Assembly (NCBI RefSeq): GCF_001632365.1
Contig: NW_024468577.1
Location: 77,655-141,654, forward strand
Origin: Laetiporus sulphureus 93-53
Taxonomy: Eukaryota > Basidiomycota > Agaricomycetes > Polyporales > Laetiporaceae
Length of the DNA: 64,000 nucleotides
Reading direction: 5' to 3'
Under the pieces are notes generated by a model that made no database searches, was not told where the DNA came from, and saw only the letters and a list, made by a program, of their open reading frames with translations. This document shows, piece after piece, positions 21,527 to 33,085 of the stretch (positions are counted from its first letter, which is position 1; every line of letters starts with the position of its first letter). Position numbers and translations under genes: made by a program.

Positions 21527-23574
21527 ATGGCTTCTGCTCGTACCGCGCATCTTGTCCGGACTCCAGATTTCCAGCGCATCAGCGACTATGCTCCGCTGGA
21601 GGAACGTATTGCTCTGACCTATCGGAGAGCACGGGCTATTGCGAAGGCATATGGTGAGCATCGCCTTTGCTGTATCATGTCATCCCGTCATGATGTTCAC
21701 ACGCGCCCTGCGAAGCTCTCACGGCGGACGATGTCCTCTACCTGAAGCCGAAGTTTTGGGAGTTGCACATGGACAACATTTATGCTATGGATGGTGGCGC
21801 ATTCACGCTACTCACAATCCAGTACAACCTGGCCGCCGGCACGTTGGCTGCATTCGCAGAAAAGCGCCCCGAGCTTCGTCCTCTTATGGACCAAGTCATG
21901 AAATTCGACGTCTCGTGAGTTTATAGCCCATCGGTTCTCGACTGTTCCTGTCCGACTAAAGAGCGTCCCCAGGGCACAGTATCTACTCACGGAGCAAGCC
22001 CACGGACTTGATGCTCCGAACCTGGAGACGACCGCCACATTGCTGCCTAATGGAGAGTTTGATCTCCATACGCCACACGACGGAGCACGGAAGTAAGGCA
22101 CAACTCTTGCTATACCATATCTTCCGCTAATATGCATCTCAGATACATGCCACCAACTGGCCCGTTTGGCGCTATTCCTCGAGTGGCAGTCGTATTCGCC
22201 AAACTGGTCGCGGATGGCGAGAACCGAGGCATCCGTCCTTTCATCGTCGCGCTGGGTGACGGAAAGCAGACGTGTAAGGGGGTCACAGTGAAGTACGCGA
22301 TCTCCTGAGCGGCACAGTGCATAGACTCACCCACTCCAGATTGTTGCCGCAGCGTGGGGGTATCAAACCGGTCGATCATGCCGTTACGTCCTTCGATCAT
22401 GTGAGGCTCCCCTCGACGGCCCTTCTGGGCTCCCTTGAGAAACCAAGGAATCTCCGGGACAACTTCATCTCCTGCATCTGGCGCGTCTCCGTAGGTTCCC
22501 TTGCACTGGCAGCCATGGCTGTGCCGCTCCTCTCCGTCAACGCCTACGTAGCTGCGCGTTACAGCCTCCGTCGGACGGTGACCGGCTCCGACGGCGTCCG
22601 CGTACCTATCATGAGCTTCCGCACGCAACAACTCCCGATTATGCAAGCTATCGCACAGGCAGCGGTTATCCGGGCCCATGCGAAGGCCGGGGCTGCGATC
22701 TACAAGGATACGTCGATTGACCACCGCGTGCGGAGCGGCGTCGCGGCTGCGGCCAAGGCATCCATGACCCAACATGCATGGTCAAGTCTCGCCATACTTT
22801 CTGAACGGATCGGGGCGCATGGTGTCTTTGAGCACAACAGTGTCCTGCAATCCGAGGTGCGCCCTGACCGTGATGCAGCTGGATATAGATGTTGACATCC
22901 GGGCTATCATCATAGTTGCTGATGCGAGGTATCAGAATTGCGGAAGGCGATGTCCTCGCGCTGAGCATTCGTAAGTGGTCGCCCAGTAACGATCACCTTT
23001 TATCTTCTCACGAGAACACACAGGTCTCGCGAACGAGCTTCTGCTGGGCCGCTATTCCATGCCAACGCCAAAGCACCCGGACTGCCTTCTGGCCCGACAC
23101 GAGATGGGCTTATTCGCCGAATGCCGTGCTCTTCTCGAGAAGGTCGGCGGCAATCATCGCCATGAGAGTCTCTCCCGGCTGCTTCTCCCTCGCTGCCTGC
23201 CTCTGGTGCAAGCCATGGGACACCGCATGGCGTACGAGTCGGCTCTCGACGGTGGCGTCGACAGGCCACTGGTGGATTTGTATGAGTCCGAGATCGTCCT
23301 GTTCGACTCTGCTTGGTACGTCGAACGCGCAAATCTCCCCCGATGGGCGCAGTTCGAGATGGAGGACAAGGCGCTGAGTGCTGCGATGCCCCATCTCGAG
23401 GAGTACCTCGCAAAGACGGGCGCAGAGCCGTACGCCACGTCGCCCATCCTCACTGAAGAAAGCTGGACGGCATTCATCAACGAACTGCCCGTGTTCAAGG
23501 GCAACGCCGAACTCTCGCTGATCTCCTCGCCGCCTACTTTGGCCCCTGCGCCTCCAGTTCAGGCGCACCTTTGA
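21527..23574 (+). CDS. Acyl-CoA oxidase-like flavoprotein, probably peroxisomal
   Basis: The family catalyses FAD-dependent alpha,beta-oxidation of acyl-CoA. The ATG at 21527 gives MASARTAHLVRTPDFQRISD. After an N-terminal helical part, YLLTEQAHGLDAPNLETTAT and LPNGEFDLHTPHDGARKYMP match the acyl-CoA oxidase flavin-binding middle domain. SFDHVRLPSTALLGSLEKPR and YSLRRTVTGSDG belong to the start of the C-terminal helical domain, which continues through SFRTQQLPIMQAIAQAAV to the end. The protein ends QAHL before TGA at 23572-23574; A-H-L fits the [SAC][KRH][LM] peroxisomal targeting consensus. Several short introns are evident, the first inside AYALTADDVL. An acyl-CoA dehydrogenase of the same fold is the alternative, but the HGLDAPNLETTA signature favours the oxidase type. 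Confidence 0.88.
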
Positions 23575-24470
23575 ACCGTCGTCCAGTCTCGTACGCTGTG
23601 AAAACGTCGCATTTGCCATGATAGGAATCCCTTTCCTCCCCTCTCGGATGTACTTATAGATATGTAAGTTAGATTATCTTGCACGCCATATTAGCCATGT
23701 TCACAAGTATGCACCGTTATACATGTCCATTCCGCGCGTTCACCCTCTATGAGTTGGCCTGTTGGCTAGACGTTCGAACGTTTTGGACATGGCGTGTTGC
23801 ATGATGTGCGTTGTGTCGCCACAGGAGCTAATTCATATATGGCGAAAATGGCTGCCTCGCGCCTACGAGACACCTTCCCACCATGCCACCATGGACCCAC
23901 AAGAACACATGTACAATCCGATTTGACACATTAAGGACCGATTGCATGCGGTGCAGGCTTGGGTTCAAACTAGACCCGATCACGCCTGAACCACAGGTCG
24001 CTCATGTCGTGCGGATACCGCGCGTGGTGAGCGGTGAGCGCGACTTACCTGAATGACATTGTGACCACAGATCCGATCAAACACGGAAGCCAGCTGGAAC
24101 TAAAAGGCAAGATAATAACTCATTCAGCTAAAAGCATCTCCCTAGGACAAGCTACTAGTGATGGAGAAAATGGATGGCGAGCCATATCAAGATAATCAAC
24201 TTTGGGTATTTGATTTGACAAGGCCTCCGAACAGGGCCTGGTATGCATGCGCACATAAGCCCTCCAAGCAGGCATTGAATGTTGAAAGGAAGAAAAAACC
24301 AGAACAACAGAATACACGTCCTGAACGACCTTTTTTTCTTTTCTTTAGTAAAGTCGTGTATGAGACTTGCAATCACGCAAATTTGAAGGCGGCAGAACAA
24401 GCCGCCTCTGGCCCTCCTGGAAGCCGAACACTGTGAATGTCAGGGCTCTCAACAGGGCCGCAAGCCTGCG
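23575..24470. other. Intergenic between acyl-CoA oxidase-like gene and F-box gene 1
   Basis: Convergent genes border about 900 bp without a supported gene. Open frames are short. Nothing repetitive was recognised. Confidence 0.45.
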
Positions 24471-25778
24471 TTAGTTGAAGTTTTGTGAGAGAAAAAAGAT
24501 CTTGCGTTCATGTAACTTGGGTAAATGTTCTTTGAACTTCGCGGGGACATCGACATCCTTGTTATCAAAGCAGGAGGGCGTGCTCCTCCTCCAGAGCGAC
24601 AGCTCGACCTTCGTCAAAACCTTCAATTTCGGGTTCGAGAGGAACTCGTCTATCTCGGTCCATTTGACCCATCCGAGTTGCTGGCAGAACAGCATCTCGA
24701 CGTAGAAGGTCACCGTCGTGAGGCGAGTGGCGTTCAACTGTGACAGGATTTCCGAAAACCACGACATGTCGACCTGGATGGGAGATTCGAGGCGCAAGGA
24801 CAGGCGCAGGGTCTGCAGCGATGTGTTGTTCTTCAGATTCAGAAAAGGCTGCATCGAACCTGTCATGTGGCGTCGTGGCGTCAGTTTGAACTTTACTCTG
24901 CACCATGATGGAGCTAACATACCTGACGGGGACATCGACCCTTGGGTGTGATCAGATAGATTGAGCGAGAGCGTCTTGACTGAAGGGCCGGCGAGCTGAA
25001 GGAGCATGTCGAGATCGCCTGGATTGTCGCAGCCCCAGGAGAAGTGGATGTTCTCGATCTGAACGGACGTGCGGTGGCGTGAGGCCCACTTGGCCACAAC
25101 GCTTGGATAGCTACACAGTTCGTTGACATCGAGCCACTTGAGACGGAGCTCAGGACCGTTGTTAGCGAGTTGCTTCTCGCACTCCGACGTGTCCCAACAC
25201 ATCCCCTCCATACGGACGCTCTCGAGCTTCGGGAATGCTTGCAAGAGCTTTACGAACTCGCAAGGGTCAGCAAAGTCGCAGGTGGACGCCCACAAGTCCG
25301 ACACCGATGAATACCGCTCGAGGATGGTCTTCTGCGTGTCCTTGTGAAGATCCTGCCAGATGATGGCATCCAGCGCGAGCCTGTCAACGTTGTGGAAGAG
25401 GCTGAGGAGGGGACGCGCGTTGTCGACCCAGGGATGAGACACGGGCTCGCCATCGACACAGGCATCGATGCTGAGGCTGCGAACGTATCGAGCGAGGTGA
25501 GAGTCGTAGAGCTTGGTGAGGCGTTCGATGTTACTGCAAGAGTCGATGCGGACGGAGGAATGGATGTGAATTCTGCTGCGTGGGAGCCAATCCCGGCAGG
25601 TGAGTGAGCACGCGGCCAACGCTGAGCGCTGATACGTGCGACCAAGTTCGTCAATGACCATGTCGACCATCTCCTGCGGGACGCGGGTTGTCCTCCCGGC
25701 CCCGCTCGTTACTGGCATAGGACGTGAACGGATGAGATAGCGACGATAACTTCTGCGATTCTCCGCAAAGTCAGGCAT
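24471..25778 (-). CDS. F-box-like protein, copy 1
   Basis: F-box proteins usually bridge Skp1-cullin ligases to substrates. The ATG at 25778 precedes an F-box-like segment at about residues 30-80 (VPQEMVDMVIDELG, ALAACSLTCRDWLPRSRIHI), typical of the large agaricomycete families, followed by a region with leucine-rich-repeat-like spacing (VRSLSIDACVDG, KLESVRMEGMCWD, VKTLSLNLSD, LQTLRLSLRLES). A 63-bp segment at about 24863-24925 with GTATGT and GACAG ends is probably an intron: it is absent from the paralogue, and its length, a multiple of three, keeps the frame open when unspliced. The paralogue at 31763-32986 shares about 95% of bases over the middle and N-terminal coding part. Function unknown beyond family. 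Confidence 0.8.
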   Translation of the reverse strand: MPDFAENRRSYRRYLIRSRPMPVTSGAGRTTRVPQEMVDMVIDELGRTYQRSALAACSLTCRDWLPRSRIHIHSSVRIDSCSNIERLTKLYDSHLARYVRSLSIDACVDGEPVSHPWVDNARPLLSLFHNVDRLALDAIIWQDLHKDTQKTILERYSSVSDLWASTCDFADPCEFVKLLQAFPKLESVRMEGMCWDTSECEKQLANNGPELRLKWLDVNELCSYPSVVAKWASRHRTSVQIENIHFSWGCDNPGDLDMLLQLAGPSVKTLSLNLSDHTQGSMSPSGMLAPSWCRVKFKLTPRRHMTGSMQPFLNLKNNTSLQTLRLSLRLESPIQVDMSWFSEILSQLNATRLTTVTFYVEMLFCQQLGWVKWTEIDEFLSNPKLKVLTKVELSLWRRSTPSCFDNKDVDVPAKFKEHLPKLHERKIFFLSQNFN

Positions 25779-28700
25779 GATGGAACGTCGACCTCATTTG
25801 GTAGAAAGTCACCTGTGGCTAAGTTTACGGGGGAAGGGGGGATCTGGCAGAGATTAGACCGAAGCCTTCGACCTTTTTATACAGATTCCCTGTTTTCTCA
25901 GATCTATCTCGTGGGTCCTCAAAGTATGTTGTATAGAGCGGAGTGGTCGAGGGCACAACGCCGTGTGCAATCTATGAGACGCGCTGTCATGCAGGAAATC
26001 TATAATTTTTTATTACTACACTATACAGACCAGACCGTCAACCAACAAATGTTGCAGGTAACGTATTCAGTGTGGTAGCTAGAGATCTCTATCTGATGTG
26101 ACCAGTGACAGGTAACCGCTGAGCGCTAGCGCTTGAATGTACAGCGTGTTTTGAGACGCACGGCGTTACCCGCTGAAGCTTCCTTCAATACCGCGCTCAA
26201 AATCTTCCGCCTGGCTCCAGACAGCACAGCATTTTGAACCTCGAGGTGTCCAACAGTGCGAGTGCCTCATCGCACCTCCTGGTGGTCATAGCTATATATC
26301 TCCACCCTTGGATATTTTCTCTTTGCAGACATAGTGACTCTCATCTATCTCGATTCTTGATAATGCGTCTATCCCTTGTCGGAAAAGCGCGCGACCACAA
26401 CGGCGCCGGGCGTAGCGACCTGTGGATTTAATTGGGATGGTAAGTGCTCTCGGTCCGGTCAAGACTACTAATATTAACTAGAATGGTTATCGCGCTCCGT
26501 CCGGAGAGTGTGGGCATTGTGGTCCACAACAGCGGCCGAGGCGGTCATAAACCGAACTAAGAGTTCCGGATACAGGAGCCGTGTTGCCACTATACGTACT
26601 TGACTTGACAGAGAAGTAGGTCCTTTGAACTTTCGCGAGCGTGTGTCATTTGTGATCAGCGCTAGTAGCGCAATCACGAGAAGTGTCTGTTTCGATAGCA
26701 CTAGCTGCTCTCTCCATATACATCGGTGGAGAAGTGAGTGGATACAGTAAGGACTCCGATGATCGATGCGCATCCCTTGAAGCGCACGAAAATGGCAACC
26801 ATGTCCACTTTAGAAGTGACAAAAGCGTTTCTTTCGATCCGCGAATCGGAACGAGCCCGTCGAGGATCCAGGCGGCTGTCGAGAGAGCGTGTCTCGTGCC
26901 ATGTAAAAGATTACTAAGTCTCTCAAGCGCGGTTCGTTCGAGTTCGTTCGTTTTCTCGCGACTGCCAGTGGCCTCTTACTCAGGATCACAATATGTGAGA
27001 GCAAATGGGAAAATAGGCAGTCCAGAATATGCTTCAATGCTGTGCAGTTACGGCTATATTTCAAAAAGCCTTGATCGATTGACACGGTAGCTTCGGCATT
27101 TCTAAGCCAGTTTGTCTGAAGGGACTCGATCAAAACCTGGGCCTAAAACATCACGTTCTGGTCATACTCCGTGACTTAATGTCGTGTAGTATTAGGCTTG
27201 GGCTGCAGTTAAATGTACGAGCAATTAACGTTGCAAGGAACGGGTTCTAGCAGACTCGCACACGTCATGCCACCAGCAGACGTGTTGACACGAACGATTG
27301 GAAGCATTCCGACAAACGCGACATAGCCGCTACCCGAGAAAGTAAACGCGCTAGTATTTCATGTCACCTGCAGCATGTGTGTGGTACATTTCGGCATGGA
27401 TCATGTCAGTCAGCGGTCATCGAGGAGGGTTTGACACCACAAGGTGGAAAACAACGTGTTTGAAAAAACGACAATGCCGGCAAGGCACAGAACAAAACGG
27501 ATATTATGAAACGTATTTGGAATGACTCGCAACAAAAACCCGAAAAGAAGGACCGTAGAGGGTCACGACACAATGAACAGAGACTCAGAGCCCACCTCTT
27601 GGCTTCTGTGGTAGTAATAAAAATGCAGATGTGGTTCAGTGGAGCGCGTGACAATTTACTTGTACTCCGCCGACTTTTCTCGAAAGCAATGGAACTTGAT
27701 CCTGTGGCGATAATCGATGCGAACTCAGTGGCTCGCCGCTAATGTTGATGATGGAGAAATTCTGCGATGCAAGGCTGATGTGCCAGTCAATTGGGTCCGA
27801 AGAGCGGAGCGGAGTATGAGCCACAGCGCCACTTTACCGAGACATGAAAAGTTACGCTAAAACCGGCTTCCCCGCGAGACCCTTGATCAATAAAGTCAAG
27901 TCCATTCCGATGTGGTATCGGGACCGAATTGTGGTTTCGAGCTGCGCGTACTTGTATGTATATCCTGATCTCTCTGGAGGCTCATCTGTGTTCCGTTTCA
28001 CGGGATGGCCGGAAATGCGTGGGAGCGAGGTGCTGTATGCTCAAAGATTGCGGCCTGACGCGTTCTATAATTCTTCGTCAGCCATAGACATCCGTTGCAG
28101 AAACTTTGTAGTTTTAATTGACGCGACGGTTCTAAGGCGGAAAACTGTGCCATTGACCGAGAGAAGGATTATTTTGTGCCATATAGCGCATCAAATGCGC
28201 AGCAAATGGCCTCGACGGTGTCCAAAGACCTTCGCGAGGGCTCAATAATTGAACTGAGCCAAAAATAAAATGCCTGGCACTTGAAACTTGGAGCATGACG
28301 TTGATGATTTAAACACGGCATTGGTACCATCCGTTTCAAAGAGGAGAACAGAGATGACTAATGAAAACACGCCAACAAGCAAACTTACATTTTTTCTGCC
28401 TGTTCTGCTCGGCTGATACCATGTCAACGTGATTCTGTGCCGTTCAAAGCGCCACATTCTCAGGTACAATCGCAGGTGGCATTGCGACCTTTTGAACCAA
28501 ACATATACTCAAGAACACATGCGCTTGGTGAGAAACCTGCGGCATACTTGTTACAGGGTCAGCAATGAAGCTAGAAAAGACCTGAGAGGCTCACGTGGTG
28601 GCCTTTCCGAGCAGCTTGCTGCAACGCATGAACACCGTTCTAGGGCCGCAAGAGTTTGAGAACGCAGTTCAGCTTGGCAACGTGCCTGAGCGATGGACTG

Positions 28701-31700
28701 CACTCGTACATCAACAAAAAAGGTCGATGATGCCGGGCAGGCTTTAAGCCGTAATTTGAGTTTCAGATGAAAAACCTACCATGTCAAATGATCTATAACA
28801 ATACTGTGAAACAGAAAGTGGCCCCTGAATGAGTGGCCAAAAACTTCCAGGGTGCCTGAGACACGGAACAATATCACGATGCGCCTCCCGCCTTGGCCAT
28901 CGTCGCCGGACATCAGGCCGCAGCAGCAAGAAGCGGTACAGAGGAGCGTAGCAAGAGTGGAGTATCTTCCCGGAAAGTAGATGGCATATTATGGAGAATC
29001 TACCGGGTGCCCGCGATCTAGGCCCGAAAAAAGGCAATTTTGTGGCATGTAATGCGTACTCGGGGAAAAGGGTCGGACAGATCGAGAAACTGCCAAGTCA
29101 TAAAAGACCTGCGCAGCGAGCATGTTGAACTTTGAAATTTGAGGAGCCATTTTGCGAAAACCTGTCAAGCAAACTGAAGTCTCGAAGCTCCAAGCTACAA
29201 AGGTTAAGTGGACTAGAAGCCTGGAGCCCTTGCCGCCGGGCACTGCCACAATCTACGGTGTCACAAGGTGTCACATGTCAACCAACGTTGGGTGAAGCCC
29301 GCTCAACAGGAAAACAGCGACAAAAAATTTGCGAACTCTGGACAAAGGTTTACATCAAACCAACGCAAAAATCTGTGCGGATGCTGAATGTCACAATACC
29401 ATTGCATGAAGGATGTCTTTCGGTAGGCAGAGGTCGGCTAACTAACACTTCCGTGACATGCCAGTGTAGGCGAAAAACAACGGGAAAAAAACAAACGCAT
29501 GCAAGAAAAGCAGTAGAGTATTACATTTACCTTGCACGAATGTTCAAGAAAAGTACCGAAATTAGATTGAACGCCGGCTGGTTTGATGCAGACGTGGTGA
29601 AGAGCCTTCTTCCAAGCTGACGTCACTCCCGCGTTGATACATGTACTCGCGGCACTGGGGAAGAGCGCAGAGCTACAAATTGCTGTCTTACTCTTTTCGA
29701 AGCATGGTTGCACAACAACAAGCCTTGTGACCCGCGATTCTAATGCATGCTAAATCCCGTGGCGAGAGTCGCCGGCGCAATGCTCAATAGAGGTGGACCA
29801 CAGTCGTCAACCAGCCGTGGTGACGAGAACAGACGCTTCTGTCAGAAGATGCGTACGTCAACCTTCCCTTCTTCACGCATGGCAACGAACGGTATGCAAT
29901 CGGTGAGAGCGCACTTTATCCCTCGTGGTGGCATTGTGTGGGTTAAGATGCCGCCCAGATGGTCGAGATTGTTGACATTCATCGATAACGGACGCCTTCT
30001 CCTCGTCGTAGAGAGGTAGCTTCCGCTTAGTCGGATAGAAGGAGGCTCGTGGGCAAGTGGACACATTCTATCTATCAAACTCTGAACGGTATCGATGCCA
30101 CAGTGATCTAACTTTGAAGATAGCGGTTCTGCCGCGCGAATTTGGAGTCGCAGAGAAGAATAGAGATCGATCGATAGCCCCTTCAACGTGGCATGGCTCA
30201 TAAGATGATGTATACATGGGAGGCCCAACTCACGGGCTGCACAGGAACGGCTTCCTCATAATTGGTATACAAGCAGAAAAATTTACGAACCTGAAAGCCC
30301 CGCCAGAGAGAGCAAGTGCAGATGAGCGGGAAAGTTTATCGGATCGCAGAGCGTTCTCCGGGCTCCCGACAACCGGTACTAATGGACACCACGCACGGCG
30401 TCACCAGAAGCCCCGGCAACACACTTTCAAGCCTCCTGTCATGGGGTTACGAAGTGGATCAAATGAGAAGATCATGCCGGACGGGCCTCATTGCATCCAA
30501 TCGAAGTAATAGACATCCAGCGAGCATGGCTCTCAGGCCGCCACGACGGAGGCTCACCCAAAGTTACCAGTAAGAAGTCTATGCCGCGGCTTCGCGTGCG
30601 TGTACCTGACCACTGTGGTCACAGAATTCTAGAAAACATTCGATTGATCTTCTCAAAAAGAGCGACCTGCGACTTCTTCATGTTGATGATAGGCAGCTTA
30701 TTAGGCATGTCAAGGCCAAAGGGGTGGAGGGGACGTCCGCGAAGCCTGCTGAGGAAGCAGGACGCAGGAATGTGGTTTTAGATCTGAAAAGCTACGTGGA
30801 AACCGCAGCTACATGTCGGTCATTGCGTGATAGGACTGGGAAGAACAAGAACGCAGGTCGCCATGCCGTCAGGTAGCAGTAAAACAAAACTTTGAATCAC
30901 CCGTAAATCAACCTATGTGATATAATGCTGACTGTTCACGGACGTACAACATCCCGCTTGTGGGAGCGTCGCATCGCAATAGCGTACTTCTATTGCAGAA
31001 CAACATGTGGAGTGGATACTGAGCGTGACTGATGGGTAACTAGATTAATGCACAGCTCGAGTTGATTGTGAGGTCTGAAACTATGTTGGTCAGAAACTGC
31101 TCCACCTTGGCCCTGGAGGCTGTCAAACAATGCATTTCAAAAGGTGTCTATTCAGCTCTAAAACTCAGGTCTTGATGCTCAGTGTGGATAGTGAGCAGCA
31201 TAGTGGGACACATCTTGATCGTGAAGGCATAAAGTGGTGGGCTGGCATACCAGAAGCTGCAATTAACAAAAGGGTCTTGTTGTAGCAAATTTGTTTGAAC
31301 CATCATCACCATCTTATCTTAGGTTTGTCTATCTCAATGACAATCAATTATGTCCACTCCATCCTAAGCTGGTGTGTCACATAAACATTCAGAACTTTAG
31401 AACCTCATAGCATTCAGGACAGACAGTCATAGGAGTCCTGCAAGGCTTGGCAGCAACCATTCAAGTGCAAAGTCCTGTTTCAGGACTGTCATAACCTTGA
31501 CATCACACCTCTACACTTGAAAACATATTATGAGGTGAGAAAGCAGAAGATCTTGGCCTCAGCTAATGACAGCTGAAACAAATAATGATTTGACAGATAT
31601 AAGTGCAGTAGCATCTTCAAACAGGAGCTAGTAAGCAATTGTACTCCGTGAATAATCTAGACATATGCAGCAGTCCTGCCAGCAGGACTGCATCCACTTC

Positions 31701-31762
31701 TGCGGCCCTCTAGTCAGGCAGACATTCAGGTCAATGTCAAGCCTCCTTACAGGGCCATGATG
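25779..31762. other. Gene-poor 6-kb stretch between the F-box paralogues
   Basis: No gene is supported. Open frames of up to about 160 codons occur but lack recognisable motifs, and several begin without ATG. From 31059 to about 31800 CpG is almost absent (three in about 740 bp), in contrast to the preceding kilobases. No intact transposon protein or terminal repeat was recognised. Confidence 0.5.
25874..25881 (-). promoter_or_regulatory. TATA box of F-box gene 1
   Basis: On the minus strand CTGTATAAAAAGG lies about 100 bp upstream of the ATG at 25778. The second F-box gene has a TATA box at a matching distance (33076-33085), which supports both. Confidence 0.5.
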
Positions 31763-32986
31763 CTAGTTAAACTGCTGTGAAAGATATAAGATTCCATGTT
31801 CCTGCAATTTAGGAAGATGCTTTTTGAACTTGATGGGAATATCATGATCGTTGTCATCGAAGTTGGCATGTGAGCTCCTCCTCCAGAGACACAGCTCAAC
31901 CCTCATCAAGCCCTTCAATTTCGGTTGAGATAAGAATTCATCTACCTCGTTCCAATCGATCCATTCAAGTTGCTGACAGAACAAAATCTCGACGTAGAAT
32001 GTCACCTGCGTGAGGTGATTGGAGTTCAGCTGCGATAGAATTTCCGGAAACCACGACATGTCGACTTGATCGTGAGATTCCAAGCGCAAGGACAGGCGCA
32101 GCGACTGCAATGATGTGTTGTACTTCAGATTCAGAAAGGGGTGCAACGTCATGGACATGTGCGTGAAGCTTCGCGTGCATGCAAAAAACCCGAGCGAGAG
32201 CGTCTTGACTGAGGAACCAGCAAGCTGAAGGAGGTTATCAAGCTCGCGGGGATGATCGCACCCCAAGGAAAAGTGGATATTCTCGATCTGTACGCTCGTG
32301 CGGTAGCGTGAGGCCCACTTGGCCACAACGCTCGGATGCTTGCACAGTTCGTTGACATCGAGCCACTTGAGACGGAGCTCAGGACCGTTGTTAGCGAGTT
32401 GCTTCTCGCACTCCGACGTGTCCCAACACATCCCCTCCAAACGGACGCTCTCGAGCTTCGGGAACGCTTGCAAGAGCTTTACGAATTCGCAAGGGTCAGC
32501 AAAGTCGCAGGTGGAGGCCCACAAGTCTGATACCGATGGATATTGCTCGAGGATGATCTTCTGCGTGTCCTTGTGAAGATCCTGCCAGATGATGGCATCC
32601 AGCGCGAGCCTGTCGACGTTGGGGAAGAGGCGGAGGAGGGGACGTGCATTGTCAGTCCACGGATGAGCGGCGGGCTCGCCATCGACACAGGCATCGATGC
32701 TGAGGCTGCGAACGTATCGAGCGAGGTGAGAGTCGTAGAGCTTGGTGAGACGTTCGATGTTACTGCAAGAGTCGATGCGGACGGAGGAATGGATGTGAAT
32801 TTTGCTGCGTGGGAGCCAATCCCGGCAGGTGAGTGAGCACGCGGCCAACGCTGAGCGCTGATACGTGCGACCAAGTTCGTCAATGACCATGTCGACCATC
32901 TCCTGCGGGACGCGGGGAACCCTTCTAGCCCCGCTCGTTACTGGCGTGAAATGAAGACGCAGGCAGGAGTTGTCACTGCGATACAT
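31763..32986 (-). CDS. F-box-like protein, copy 2
   Basis: This is the paralogue of the gene at 24471-25778. The first ATG in frame is at 32986 (MYRSDNSCLRLHFTPVTSG); the open frame extends 18 bp further without an ATG. The F-box segment (VPRVPQEMVDMVIDELG, CSLTCRDWLPRSKIHIHSSV) and the following repeats are nearly identical to copy 1, while the last 150 codons and the N-terminal 20 residues differ markedly. It lacks the probable 63-bp intron of copy 1. At the 3' end several CpGs of copy 1 are TG or CA here, next to a CpG-depleted block. The frame is intact, so the gene may be functional. Confidence 0.75.
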   Translation of the reverse strand: MYRSDNSCLRLHFTPVTSGARRVPRVPQEMVDMVIDELGRTYQRSALAACSLTCRDWLPRSKIHIHSSVRIDSCSNIERLTKLYDSHLARYVRSLSIDACVDGEPAAHPWTDNARPLLRLFPNVDRLALDAIIWQDLHKDTQKIILEQYPSVSDLWASTCDFADPCEFVKLLQAFPKLESVRLEGMCWDTSECEKQLANNGPELRLKWLDVNELCKHPSVVAKWASRYRTSVQIENIHFSLGCDHPRELDNLLQLAGSSVKTLSLGFFACTRSFTHMSMTLHPFLNLKYNTSLQSLRLSLRLESHDQVDMSWFPEILSQLNSNHLTQVTFYVEILFCQQLEWIDWNEVDEFLSQPKLKGLMRVELCLWRRSSHANFDDNDHDIPIKFKKHLPKLQEHGILYLSQQFN

Positions 32987-33075
32987 TCTGTAGTCCAATG
33001 TCAAATTGACCTAGGATCACCTGCTTTCTACGGTAGAGGCGAGGCGATCTGTGCGCGATCCACCCCGCGTCCGTT

Positions 33076-33085
33076 CTTTATATAT
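33076..33085 (-). promoter_or_regulatory. TATA box of F-box gene 2
   Basis: On the minus strand ATATATAAAG is about 95 bp upstream of the ATG at 32986, matching the arrangement in copy 1 although the sequences around the two boxes have diverged. Confidence 0.45.

Noticed and set aside
26683..27090. 135-codon plus-strand open frame
   Set aside because: No family features and no ATG at its first codon; such lengths occur by chance in sequence of this composition.
27844..28248. 134-codon ATG-started frame
   Set aside because: No recognisable pattern, no promoter or intron signals, and no second exon could be joined.
29132..29620. 162-codon plus-strand frame
   Set aside because: Begins at TTG, is rich in Lys/Arg/Ser without domain signs and overlaps no related sequence in the window.
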